Of a DNA stretch of 44,127 nucleotides, positions 16,073 to 23,929 are shown piece by piece. The translations under genes were made by a program, and so were the position numbers. Numbering within the stretch: position 1 is the stretch's first letter; each line of letters begins with the position of its first letter. Source of the DNA: Eubacterium sp. (lineage in GTDB: Bacteria > Bacillota > Clostridia > Oscillospirales > Acutalibacteraceae); NCBI GenBank assembly GCA_014465955.1, contig JACTVT010000016.1, positions 1-44,127 on the forward strand, written 5' to 3'. Under the pieces are notes generated by a model, which was given only the letters and a program-made list of their open reading frames with translations, was not told where the DNA came from and did not search any database.

Positions 16073-17249
16073 AAATCTCTTTCCCCCTGTACCTTGCGAT
16101 TGCAGCAACGTCTTTGTCGCCCCTGCCTGAAAGGCAGCATATTATAACATCGTCTTTACTCATAGTCGGTGCAATTTTCATAAGATGGGCAACTGCGTGC
16201 GCACTTTCAATTGCGCAGATAATACCCTCTGTTTTTGCAATATATTCAAAGGCGCAGACCGCCTCTTCGTCTGTAACAGGCACATATTCAGCCCTGCCGA
16301 TATCCTTGAGATAAGCGTGCTCAGGGCCTACGCCTGGATAGTCAAGCCCTGCCGAAATGCTGTAAACGGGGGCAATCTGACCGTATTCATTCTGGCAGAA
16401 ATATGATTTCATACCGTGGAAAACGCCGAGCGTGCCTGTTACCATTGTTGCGGCGGTGCGCTCTGTATCTGCGCCCTCGCCTGCCGCCTCGCAGCCTATA
16501 AGGCGGACATCCTTATCATTAATAAAGTTATAAAACATACCCATTGCGTTTGAGCCGCCGCCTACGCATGCCATAACCGCCGTCGGGAGTTTACCCTCAA
16601 TTTCAAGAATCTGCTCTCGCGCCTCCTTGCTGATAACGCTCTGAAAATCACGAACGATAGTAGGGAACGGGTGCGGACCCATAACGGAGCCAAGCACATA
16701 AAGCGTGTCGTCTACCCTTGAAACCCACTCACGCATAGCCTCGTTGACTGCGTCCTTCAGCGTCATTGTGCCTGAAGTAACAGGGTGCACCTTTGCGCCG
16801 AGCAGTTCCATTCTGTAGCAGTTGAGCGCCTGTCTTTCCGTATCGTGCTTGCCCATAAAAATTTCACATTCAAGACCCATTAAGGCGGCGGCAGTTGCAG
16901 TTGCAACGCCGTGCTGACCTGCGCCCGTTTCGGCAATAACACGTGTTTTGCCCATTTTTTTCGCAAGCAGGCACTGACCGAGAACGTTGTTGATTTTATG
17001 TGCGCCCGTGTGGTTTAAATCCTCACGCTTGAAATAGATTTTAGCGCCGCCGAGGTCTTTCGTCATATTTTCTGCATAATAAAGCAGTGACGGGCGGTTT
17101 GCATATTCACGGAAAAGCGTGTCAAGTTCCCGAATAAAATCAGGGTCATTTTTATAATGCTCGTACTGCTTTTCAAGATTTATAATTTCATTCATCAGCG
17201 TTTCAGGCACATACTGACCGCCGTGAATTCCGAAGCGTCCTTTACTCAT
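16065..17249 (-). CDS. trpB: Tryptophan synthase beta subunit
   Basis: TrpB is a PLP enzyme condensing indole with serine to give tryptophan. The 394 residues are typical of TrpB1, the form that partners TrpA. Motifs include GQYVPETLM at the start, the PLP lysine in LNHTGAHKINN, ETGAGQHGVATA, and the phosphate-binding GGGSNAMGMFY. Its start overlaps the trpF remnant by 8 bp. All catalytic residues look intact, so indole plus serine can still be turned into tryptophan even though upstream pathway genes are missing here. Confidence 0.97.
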   Translation of the reverse strand: MSKGRFGIHGGQYVPETLMNEIINLEKQYEHYKNDPDFIRELDTLFREYANRPSLLYYAENMTKDLGGAKIYFKREDLNHTGAHKINNVLGQCLLAKKMGKTRVIAETGAGQHGVATATAAALMGLECEIFMGKHDTERQALNCYRMELLGAKVHPVTSGTMTLKDAVNEAMREWVSRVDDTLYVLGSVMGPHPFPTIVRDFQSVISKEAREQILEIEGKLPTAVMACVGGGSNAMGMFYNFINDKDVRLIGCEAAGEGADTERTAATMVTGTLGVFHGMKSYFCQNEYGQIAPVYSISAGLDYPGVGPEHAYLKDIGRAEYVPVTDEEAVCAFEYIAKTEGIICAIESAHAVAHLMKIAPTMSKDDVIICCLSGRGDKDVAAIARYRGKEIYE

Positions 17250-17593
17250 TTCTCATAATCTCCGTAAATTTTTTTATTTTATCAAAATCCTTAACGCCGT
17301 TCGTTTCTACCGAAGAAGAAACGTCAACGGCAAAAGGATTTATTTTTTCAATTGCGGCTTTAACATTGCCGAAATCAAGACCGCCTGCTAGAAAAAACGG
17401 CTTATTCGTTTTCGGCAGCATATCCCAATCAAAGGTTTTGCCAGAGCCTGTGCCGCTGTCAAACAAAAGGTAATCGGCACAGTTTTCGTAATCACAGATT
17501 TTATCAAAATCACTCGGTTTAAACGCTTTGATAACTGGGATTTTTATTTTTTTGCAGTCATCAGCGCTTTCACTGCCGTGCAGTTGGGCATTT
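17242..17593 (-). pseudogene. trpF: 5'-truncated phosphoribosylanthranilate isomerase
   Basis: About 117 codons matching the C-terminal half of TrpF: INAQLHGSES (the conserved QLHG strand), VIKAF, YLLFDSGTGSGKTFDW, FFLAGGLDFGNV, and AVDVSSSVETNGVKD. Full-length TrpF is about 200 residues, so the first 80 or so, including the catalytic Cys region, are gone. Homology ends where a family C repeat fragment begins (17594), and the frame continues into the repeat only by chance, with a TTG and no ribosome-binding site. It still overlaps trpB by 8 bp, showing it was once translated in the operon. Confidence 0.88.
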
Positions 17594-17680
17594 ATTTCGT
17601 CGACGGGAGCATACGTGGGTATGTGACGGAGCAGAATTTTGCCGATAACGCAGTATAATGGAAAAAGACACAATCAAAAT
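17594..17680 (-). repeat. Family C fragment at the trpF breakpoint (C2)
   Basis: 17594-17655 matches the left part of C1 (13046-13110), and 17660-17679 matches C1's far end, GGAAAAAGACACAATCAAAA. The intervening hundred bases of C1 are missing. It separates the T-box terminator from the broken trpF. Confidence 0.8.
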
Positions 17681-17956
17681 AAAAAGCCCCTGACAACATA
17701 TTACTATGCTGTCAGGGACGATAAAACAATACCGTGGTGCCACCCTGTTTTGCGAAAAAACATTCACACACTTTAGGAGATACAAGCATACCCCCGACCC
17801 GTAACGCAGGCCATACGTTGCAGAATACTAAGCCGCGGCTTTTCACTGCACCCTCAGCGGTCCATTTAACAAGGCGTTCACTGCCCTATTCACAGCAGCA
17901 AGGGCTCTCTGTAAGTTCGTTTCCTGTTTTTATCTCCGCTTCAACGGTTTAATTTA
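17681..17956 (-). promoter_or_regulatory. T-box riboswitch, Trp-specific
   Basis: A tRNA-sensing leader on the minus strand. The T-box core AGGGTGGCACCACGG (17731-17746) carries TGGC, which pairs with a tRNA ending GCCA, matching the G discriminator of tRNA-Trp. Stem I has AGCGG/CCGCT flanking an internal loop in which AAATGGA places TGG (17862-17864) as the specifier, the Trp codon. The terminator CCCTGACA/TGTCAGGG with a T tail is at 17681-17717. It controls the downstream trpB and trpA genes: uncharged tRNA-Trp should turn them on. Confidence 0.92.
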
Positions 17957-17963
17957 TGATAGT

Positions 17964-17992
17964 ATGATACCACCATAACGTCATTTTGTCAA
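17964..17992 (-). promoter_or_regulatory. Promoter of the trp T-box transcript
   Basis: Minus-strand TTGACA (17987-17992), a 17-bp spacer and TATCAT (17964-17969), placing the start just before the T-box stem I. Confidence 0.75.
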
Positions 17993-18006
17993 TAGAATTT
18001 TAAAAC

Positions 18007-18129
18007 AATCCCTCAGTCGCATATAAAATGCGACTGCTCCCTTTGCACAAGGGAGCCTTTATGTGTGTAAATTATCAGCCTCCCTTGTGTAAAGGGAGGT
18101 GGCAAAGCGTTAACTTTGACGGAGGGATT
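18007..18129. repeat. Family B pair (18007-18057 and 18078-18129)
   Basis: Two oppositely oriented elements with constant hairpins facing each other. Variable arms are AGTCGCATATAAAATGCGACT on the left and CAAAGCGTTAACTTTG on the right. They lie between the 3D protein's stop and the trp promoter. Confidence 0.8.
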
Positions 18130-18135
18130 GTCAAA

Positions 18136-19359
18136 TCACCAGCCCAGACGCACAATTGTAATTGTGCAACGGCCTGTTCCCTTACGCAATGCATCGGAAT
18201 GATTGCCCGGGGTGAAAATATCTATTCTGCCCTGCTTTGAAAGTCCGCTGCCGCCGCGGTCAACAACCGTATAAAGTTCGCCGTCAACATCAAGGACAGT
18301 GCCGAGCGGAAGCCAGTTGCAGGCAATATAATAAGGATTTTCCATATCGGCGCTGATTCTTCTGCCTGAAGATGTTACGCCTCTTGTATTGCCGTTGCAT
18401 TTTGCACAGGCACAGTAATGCGTATATTTACCGCTGATAACCTGACCGATTGTGTAACCGTTTTTAGACTCAACACCGTTCGGAACAACGTCTGCACGCT
18501 TTGTGCCCGTAACTTTAACCTCATCAACGGCATTTTTGGTTACTTTTGAAGAAAGTTCTTTTCTGCCGACCTCTTCACCGTTTACATAAGTGATTTCATA
18601 GGTAACTTCTTTTTCACCGTTCTGACCCTGAACCTCAATACGGTAATCGCCGAGTTCCATAGTGTCATCGGTTGAAGTGTGTGTAGCGTAAGCAACTGCC
18701 TCTGTTTCGGTTACGGTTTTAACCTCAACACGGTAAACAGTAATAATCATTTCATTTTCACAAACCATATCAACCGACGGCTCGGTATAATCATACTGAC
18801 CGAGAGTGATGCCTGCAAGTGATAAAACATCGCCTACCGTACAATTTAATGCACTGACGGAAATTTCCGAACCGTCGGCACATAATGTAACCACAGTCGG
18901 TGATGAAACAGTGATAACCATACCCTGAATAACAGGAGCGTCACTGCTGTAATTCATCTGACAGCCTGCTGTATCAAGACCGATTTCTTTAAAAGCCCCG
19001 CTTACAGTGTCAGCATAAACGTCAAATGACTTGATAACGTCGTTTAACTGAACGTGAATTGATGTGAGCCTGTCAATAGCAATAACACCGCCCCTGCCTT
19101 TTTCAAAAGCAGTAATATCCAGTCTGTCGCCTGCGCCAAGTATAATATTGGCTTTATTAAGGATTTCTGTTGGTTCGTCCTCATCTGTAACAATTGTGTA
19201 CTCATTTCCATTATCATTGATTACAACGCTGTATTCGTCTACCATACCTGCGAATGCGGTTGATGCAAAAATTGCTGAAATGAAAATCAGTGCAATTATT
19301 GTTGCCGTCACTGCACGGATAGCGTGCTTAAACCCGACGGCAGTTGATTCGTTAATCAT
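18136..19359 (-). CDS. G5 and 3D domain cell-wall protein (YabE/RpfB-like)
   Basis: An exported or membrane-anchored 407-residue protein. Residues 15-38 are a hydrophobic anchor or signal segment. Next come two ubiquitin-like DUF348 repeats, a G5 domain (about 225-300, with EVTYEITYVNGEEVGRKEL), and a C-terminal 3D double-psi barrel (about 315-407) with LPLGTVLDVDGELYTVVDRGG and GRIDIFTPGN, carrying the three family aspartates. The 3D fold is related to MltA-type lytic transglycosylases, so a role in peptidoglycan remodelling or resuscitation is likely. It has an AAAGGAG site and its own promoter at 19425-19454. Confidence 0.9.
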   Translation of the reverse strand: MINESTAVGFKHAIRAVTATIIALIFISAIFASTAFAGMVDEYSVVINDNGNEYTIVTDEDEPTEILNKANIILGAGDRLDITAFEKGRGGVIAIDRLTSIHVQLNDVIKSFDVYADTVSGAFKEIGLDTAGCQMNYSSDAPVIQGMVITVSSPTVVTLCADGSEISVSALNCTVGDVLSLAGITLGQYDYTEPSVDMVCENEMIITVYRVEVKTVTETEAVAYATHTSTDDTMELGDYRIEVQGQNGEKEVTYEITYVNGEEVGRKELSSKVTKNAVDEVKVTGTKRADVVPNGVESKNGYTIGQVISGKYTHYCACAKCNGNTRGVTSSGRRISADMENPYYIACNWLPLGTVLDVDGELYTVVDRGGSGLSKQGRIDIFTPGNHSDALRKGTGRCTITIVRLGW

Positions 19360-19424
19360 CGTAATCTCCTTTGTTCTTGATAAATATTATCGGTTTTACC
19401 TTTAGTATTTCACAAGCCTTTGGA

Positions 19425-19454
19425 ATTATAGAAATTTTTGCACAATATGTCAAT
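19425..19454 (-). promoter_or_regulatory. Promoter of the 3D-domain gene
   Basis: Minus-strand TTGACA (19449-19454), an 18-bp spacer and TATAAT (19425-19430). A strong hairpin TTTTGTGCA/TGCACAAAA with GTCC/GGAC flanks (19466-19495) lies just upstream and could be an operator or the terminator of something removed. The rest of the gap up to the tRNA promoter holds only two copies of a 14-bp motif (19529, 19657). Confidence 0.75.
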
Positions 19455-19789
19455 CTTTTAAAAAGTCCATTTTTGTGCAAAATGCACAAAAGGACAAGCA
19501 GAAAAATTTTTACAAAACGCTCAAAAATCAAGATGTTGTGTTGTCTTCGCTTTTCCAAGGTAAAGCGGTAAATCGTTTTTTTGGTAAAAAGTTTAAAATT
19601 TCGCAACATTTAAACGGCGTTTTGTAACTTTTTTGAAACTTTTAGCCCCGTATACCCAAGATGTTGTGTTATTTTTGTAACTTTTGCCACCCTAACACCA
19701 TATAATGTAATGAAATTTATATTGACAATTCAGCAGGTTTTGTAATAATGATTCTATTGATTAAGAACTTCGGCAAACAAAAATGATTA

Positions 19790-19818
19790 TTGACTTTGCC
19801 CTGTCATTACTATATAAT
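19790..19818 (+). promoter_or_regulatory. Promoter of tRNA-Arg
   Basis: TTGACT (19790-19795), a 17-bp spacer and TATAAT (19813-19818), about 18 bp before the mature tRNA. Confidence 0.8.
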
Positions 19819-19835
19819 ATGTATACAAATTAAAT

Positions 19836-19911
19836 GCGCCCTCATAGTTCAACGGATAGAATAAGCCCCTCCTAAGGGTTAGATGTAGGTTCGATTCCCA
19901 CTGAGGGTGCC
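19836..19911 (+). tRNA. tRNA-Arg (anticodon CCT)
   Basis: Cloverleaf with acceptor GCGCCCT/AGGGTGC, anticodon loop CTCCTAA (anticodon CCT, reading AGG) and T-loop TTCGATT. The T-stem has one A-C mismatch. CCA is not encoded. A terminator follows at 19921-19946. Confidence 0.92.
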
Positions 19912-19920
19912 AAAATAAAA

Positions 19921-19946
19921 AACCGGCACAGAGTGTCGGCTTTTTG
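19921..19946 (+). terminator. Terminator of tRNA-Arg
   Basis: Stem CCGGCAC/GTGTCGG with loop AGA, followed by CTTTTTGTTTT. Confidence 0.8.
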
Positions 19947-19962
19947 TTTTCCTTAGGGGGAA

Positions 19963-20084
19963 GCGAAATGATTCGTTTTCGACCGCCTGCAGTGCAGGAT
20001 GAAGAGAGAAAAAAGAATTTGCAGCGGTCAAAATTTTTGAGCACATTTATGTGCGATTATAAATTTTGGGTACCGCAATCCGAA
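19963..20084 (-). repeat. Family C repeat (C3)
   Basis: Right-hand part of the family C element in inverted orientation. It has the constant AAATTTTTGAGCACATTTATGTGC segment in short palindromes, and a variable arm CTGCAGTGCAG where C1 has CCCGCACTGCGGG. A family A fragment (CCGACCCCTACGAT) follows at 20090-20104. Confidence 0.8.
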
Positions 20085-20165
20085 GGACACCGACCCCTAC
20101 GATAATATAGTTACTGATAAATAATATAAATTTGGCGTGGTTATGACCACTTTATCGACAGTCTG

Positions 20166-20198
20166 AGCCAACACGTCTGTGTCGGCTTTTTTATTTTA
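20166..20198 (+). terminator. Orphan intrinsic terminator
   Basis: Stem AGCCAACAC/GTGTCGGCT (one mismatch), loop GTCT, then TTTTTTATTTT. No complete plus-strand gene lies between tRNA-Arg and here, so it is probably a leftover of a lost gene. Confidence 0.65.
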
Positions 20199-20202
20199 TT
20201 GA

Positions 20203-20253
20203 TTATTTCAAACTTTCAACCCACTGTTTTACATCATCTTCTGCCGCATTGCC
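20203..20253 (-). pseudogene. 3' remnant of a flavodoxin-like gene
   Basis: The minus-strand frame reads GNAAEDDVKQWVESLK and a stop, the sort of closing helix seen at the C-terminus of flavodoxins. No upstream coding sequence remains: homology is replaced at about 20254 by the remnant of a MerR gene on the other strand. The identification is tentative because so little is left. Confidence 0.4.
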
Positions 20254-20382
20254 ATGCTTAAATTCAAATGCTGGTATTATGAAAAGGCTCTTGCTGACGG
20301 AAATGAAGATAAAATCAACGAAATGATACCAAACAAACTGCCTGCTGAAATTCAGCAATTATATGACAAAGCCCACAGTTAA
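20254..20382 (+). pseudogene. 3' remnant of a MerR-family regulator
   Basis: A 42-codon frame ending in CWYYEKALADG and LPAEIQQLYDKAHS then TAA. This matches from memory the C-terminal tail of Clostridia MerR regulators that carry a 'KCWYYE.AL..G' helix. The DNA-binding N-terminal 80 or more residues are absent. With the flavodoxin remnant on the opposite strand it looks like a deletion that removed the 5' halves and shared promoter region of two divergent genes. Confidence 0.5.
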
Positions 20383-20531
20383 AATAAGATACTGCTCAAA
20401 ACCAAAAGCAAATATTATAACATTTTACCATTTTGGTTAAAAATAAATTAACCTATTATTCATTATTTATTTCTACAGAGTTTTTAATTGCAATATATTA
20501 TAATAGTATAAAATATAAGGGGGCAGGCATT

Positions 20532-20936
20532 ATGGTTGATTACATTACAGGTGTAAACGGAACGGGCAAAACAAGACTTCTGGTGCAGACGGCGATTGCT
20601 ACTGCCGACATCAGCAAGGGCAGCGTTGTTTTTGTTGACTGCGAAAGCAGGCAGGAACTTCATCTGCCAAACAAAATCAGACTGATTAACACTGCCGATT
20701 ACGAGATTAATTCAGCAGTAACTCTTATCGGTTTTCTGCTTGGACTTTGCGCAAGCAACTTTGATTTAACTGATATTTTTATTGATTCTGCTCATAAAAT
20801 CCTAAAAAAAGATACAGATTTAAGCGATTTTATGGAAATCATTGCAAAGGCATCGGAAAACACGGGCGTTAATTTTCACTTTTCAATCGGCGACAGTGAG
20901 GAAAAACGGCTTATTTATCAAAATGTTTCAAAATAA
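20532..20936 (+). CDS. Small P-loop protein of unknown function
   Basis: A 134-residue protein with an N-terminal Walker A, GVNGTGKT (about 7-14), and a plausible Walker B, LTDIFIDSAHKI (near 84-95). The size and single nucleotide-binding core suggest a minimal P-loop NTPase, but no catalytic or partner domain is evident. The start is the ATG after AAGGGGG; an in-frame extension from 20433 lacks a ribosome-binding site. It stands alone between gene remnants and repeats. I do not recognise a characterised homologue. Confidence 0.65.
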   Translation: MVDYITGVNGTGKTRLLVQTAIATADISKGSVVFVDCESRQELHLPNKIRLINTADYEINSAVTLIGFLLGLCASNFDLTDIFIDSAHKILKKDTDLSDFMEIIAKASENTGVNFHFSIGDSEEKRLIYQNVSK

Positions 20937-20960
20937 AATCACAGAGTAAATCATAGAAAA

Positions 20961-20987
20961 CGGGAGGGCACAGAGACCCTCCCCTAC
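20961..20987 (-). repeat. Family A palindrome (A2)
   Basis: Hairpin CGGGAGGG-CACAGAGA-CCCTCCC ending CCTAC. It is the mirror of the copy at 31756-31781. Confidence 0.8.
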
Positions 20988-20994
20988 ATTATAG

Positions 20995-21079
20995 TGCGTC
21001 GAGGGTGCGGGTGTCCGGTGGACACCTCTGCGAAGCAGAAGCACCGACCGAGCCGACAGGTGAGACCGCCGCACCCTAC
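20995..21079 (-). repeat. Family A repeat, long form (L2)
   Basis: Same internal multi-hairpin segment as L1, but the outer arm reads GTGCG/CGCAC instead of GGGTCG/CGACCC, so both sides of the outer stem differ together. Confidence 0.85.
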
Positions 21080-21098
21080 AATGTTTAAGCAACGCCTC

Positions 21099-21125
21099 GT
21101 AGGGCGGGCTGCCCTCAGCCCGCCC
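21099..21125 (+). repeat. Family A palindrome (A3)
   Basis: GTAGGG end, hairpin GGCGGGCTG-CCCT-CAGCCCGCC. It differs from A1 by a compensated base pair in the stem. Confidence 0.8.
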
Positions 21126-21138
21126 TTCTTTTTATATC

Positions 21139-21167
21139 TTGAAATGACAGGTCTTTTAATATATAAT
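21139..21167 (+). promoter_or_regulatory. Promoter of the beta-mannosidase gene
   Basis: TTGAAA (21139-21144), a 17-bp spacer and TATAAT (21162-21167). It predicts a start at about 21174 and hence an untranslated leader of about 183 nt. Confidence 0.75.
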
Positions 21168-21173
21168 GTAATT

Positions 21174-21356
21174 AATATTGAAAACCGAGAGGTAAATTAG
21201 TGTGAAAAATCACACTAATTAGATTATATTGCCCTCAAAATTTGCCAATGGCATAATTTTGAGATGGCTAAATTCACATCACGCCTTGTCTGGCTACTAC
21301 AAGGGAATCGTGATTTTTAATTACTATTTGTAGCCAGAAGGGCTATGTGAATTATT
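21174..21356 (+). promoter_or_regulatory. Highly structured mRNA leader, candidate riboswitch
   Basis: Stem 1 is a perfect 10-bp hairpin AATTAGTGTG/CACACTAATT (21195-21220). Stem 2 is 13 bp, CTCAAAATT.TGCC/GGCA.AATTTTGAG (21234-21263). A third domain is closed by AATTCACAT/ATGTGAATT (21271-21279 with 21345-21353). It contains hairpin TCACG-CCTTGT/ACAAGG...CGTGA, whose loop CTGGCTACT can pair with GTAGCCAG (21330-21337), giving a pseudoknot or an alternative stem. AGAAGGG, the only Shine-Dalgarno-like sequence near the start codon, lies at the edge of that pairing. I do not recognise a known riboswitch class. Confidence 0.55.
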
Positions 21357-23906
21357 ATGACTGACACAATAACTAAAACACTAAACGGTGACTGGCTTTT
21401 CAGGCAGGCAGACAAAGGTGAATGGAAAAGCGCCTCTGTGCCGGGATGTAATTTTCTTGACCTTATGAATAACGGCGATATTGATGACCCGTTTGTGGGT
21501 CTGAACGAATCAAAGGTAAAATGGGTCGGAGAAACAGACTGGGAATACAAAAAAACTTTTGAAATTTCAGAAAACGAATTAAAATCAGACGACATTATTT
21601 TAAACTGCAAAATGCTTGACACAATCTGCGAGGTGCGCCTCAACGGATGGCTTTTATTTGAGGGAAAAAACTGCTTTTGTGCCTACAGCAAATCGGTTAA
21701 AGACCATCTGAAAACAGGTAAAAACGAAATTCACGTTTTGTTCCGCTCCCCTGTCAACTATGTAAATGAAAAATACAAAGAATGCCCGACTCCGATGAAT
21801 TCAAACGGTCAGAACGGCATTGTTCATATCCGTAAACCGCAGTGCCATTTCGGCTGGGACTGGGGTCCTGTTCTGCCGTGCAGCGGTATTACAAAAGACA
21901 TTGAACTGCAGTTTGTAAACGGCGGTAAAATTGATTACCTTAAAGTTGAACAAACGCTGACCGACGGCACGGCAACCATAACTGCTAATGCAGAAATCAG
22001 CGAATATTCGGATTTTGACTGCGAAATCACACTGACTGCGCCGAACGGCAAGAAGTCGAGAAAATCAGGCAGGCAGGCCGAATTTACGATTGAAAATCCG
22101 GAACTGTGGTGGACAAAAGAATTATCAGGCAAAGAAAAACAGCCGCTTTACACCGTTACTGCCACACTGCACAAAAACAAAATAGTTGTTGATACGGCAG
22201 AAAAGAAAATCGGCATAAGAACGATTGAACTTAACCGTGAACGTGATATGTGGGGTCAGAATTTTCAGTTCAGGCTCAACGGCGTTCCGCTGTTTATAAA
22301 AGGTGCAAACTACATTCCGCCCGACAGTTTTATTACCCGATTTGATGATGAAAGGCTCAACTATTTTCTTGACGCCGTTCAGTTCTCAAATATGAATATG
22401 ATTCGCATTTGGGGCGGCGGATATTATGAAAGCGATGAATTTTACAACGCCTGCGACGAGCGTGGAATTCTTATCTGGCAGGATTTTCAGTTTGCCTGCC
22501 AGGCGTACCCGTTTTTTGACAATGAGTTTCTTGACAATGTTAAAAATGAAGTTCAATACAATGTAAAACGCCTTTGCCACCACCCGTCGCTTGCAGTGTG
22601 GAACGGCAACAACGAAATTGAAGATATGCATATGGCGTGGGCACATATGACGAAATATGTTGAATGGACAGAGAAGTTTTTCTGGCAGATTCTTGAACCT
22701 GAAATCAGAAAATATGACTCGCAGACGCCGTACACACAAGGCTCTCCTATCGGCATTGAACACAACAAGGGAGTTTATTCCGACAACGTAGGTGACACCC
22801 ACCTTTGGGGCGTATGGCACGGACTGAAGCCGATGACATATTACCGCAAGCGAATGACACGCTTCTGCAGTGAATTCGGATTTGAAAGCCTGCCCGACAT
22901 CAAGGCGATTGAGCAGTATGCACAGCCGAGTGATTATGCAATGAACAGTCCTGTTTTTACAGCGCATCAGAAATGTGACAGCGGCAACGACAAAATGGTT
23001 TACTACATTGCATCACGCTTTAATCTGCCGAAAAAATTTAAGGATTATGTTTACCTTTCACAGGTTACGCAGAACGAATGCATTGCAGATGCAACCGAGC
23101 ACTGGCGCAGAAACAAGGGCAGATGCAACGGTTCAATGTACTGGCAGTTCAACGACTGCTGGGGTGTATGCTCGTGGTCAAGTATTGACTACTACGGAAA
23201 CTACAAGGCACTTCAGTACGGTGCAAAACATTTTAATGCTCCTCTCGCCGTTTCGATTGAGAATACAGATGAATATTTCAGAATTTTTGCGCTGAACGAC
23301 CTTAAAGAAAAACAGACCTGCGAGATTGAATACATCATTTTTGATTTTGAAAAGGGAGCACTTGAAAGCCACAGATCGCAGGTTGATATTGACCCTGTTG
23401 AAAATCTTTTGATTTACGATTTAAGAGCAGACGAAATCGGCAGAATTTACGACAAAAAGCGCACGGGACTTTGCGCAAGACTTTATCAGAACGGTGAAAT
23501 CATCAATCAGAAAGTCGTTCTTTTTGACAAAGAAAAAAGGCTTCACCTGCCAAAGGCGAAACTGAAAACAACGATTGAAATTGAGGAAGACACACTTAAA
23601 CTCACAATCAAAACAGACAAATTTGCAAGGCTTGTTAAGGCTGAAAGCAGCAAATCCACTCTGCCGTTTTCAGACAATTTCTTTGATATTCTGCCGAATG
23701 AAGAAAAGATTGTCACAATCCGTGCAGATAAAAATATGACACTGCGCGAACTTGCCGAAAGCATCAGGGTTTACAGCCTGTGCAACATAAAGCCCGACAG
23801 GGATTTCATTAAAAATCAATGGAGCAGAATTAAGGTTTATCTCTCGCCGATTAACATCGGCAACGCCGTTCACCACGGCAAATTGGTTAAGGACGTGAAG
23901 CTGTAA
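21357..23906 (+). CDS. Beta-mannosidase, glycoside hydrolase family 2
   Basis: An 849-residue GH2 enzyme predicted to remove terminal beta-mannose from mannan or N-glycan oligosaccharides. An N-terminal sugar-binding jelly roll has HFGWDWGPVLP, the feature separating mannosidases from beta-galactosidases. Ig-like domains follow, then a TIM barrel with the acid/base Glu in WNGNNEIED (about 420) and the nucleophile Glu in FCSEFGFESLPD (about 506). A C-terminal Ig-like domain ends it. No signal peptide is seen, so it acts in the cytosol on imported oligosaccharides. The start has a poorly placed ribosome-binding site and lies just after a folded leader. Confidence 0.94.
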   Translation: MTDTITKTLNGDWLFRQADKGEWKSASVPGCNFLDLMNNGDIDDPFVGLNESKVKWVGETDWEYKKTFEISENELKSDDIILNCKMLDTICEVRLNGWLLFEGKNCFCAYSKSVKDHLKTGKNEIHVLFRSPVNYVNEKYKECPTPMNSNGQNGIVHIRKPQCHFGWDWGPVLPCSGITKDIELQFVNGGKIDYLKVEQTLTDGTATITANAEISEYSDFDCEITLTAPNGKKSRKSGRQAEFTIENPELWWTKELSGKEKQPLYTVTATLHKNKIVVDTAEKKIGIRTIELNRERDMWGQNFQFRLNGVPLFIKGANYIPPDSFITRFDDERLNYFLDAVQFSNMNMIRIWGGGYYESDEFYNACDERGILIWQDFQFACQAYPFFDNEFLDNVKNEVQYNVKRLCHHPSLAVWNGNNEIEDMHMAWAHMTKYVEWTEKFFWQILEPEIRKYDSQTPYTQGSPIGIEHNKGVYSDNVGDTHLWGVWHGLKPMTYYRKRMTRFCSEFGFESLPDIKAIEQYAQPSDYAMNSPVFTAHQKCDSGNDKMVYYIASRFNLPKKFKDYVYLSQVTQNECIADATEHWRRNKGRCNGSMYWQFNDCWGVCSWSSIDYYGNYKALQYGAKHFNAPLAVSIENTDEYFRIFALNDLKEKQTCEIEYIIFDFEKGALESHRSQVDIDPVENLLIYDLRADEIGRIYDKKRTGLCARLYQNGEIINQKVVLFDKEKRLHLPKAKLKTTIEIEEDTLKLTIKTDKFARLVKAESSKSTLPFSDNFFDILPNEEKIVTIRADKNMTLRELAESIRVYSLCNIKPDRDFIKNQWSRIKVYLSPINIGNAVHHGKLVKDVKL

Positions 23907-23929
23907 ACACCATTCCGCCGCAATAAACC

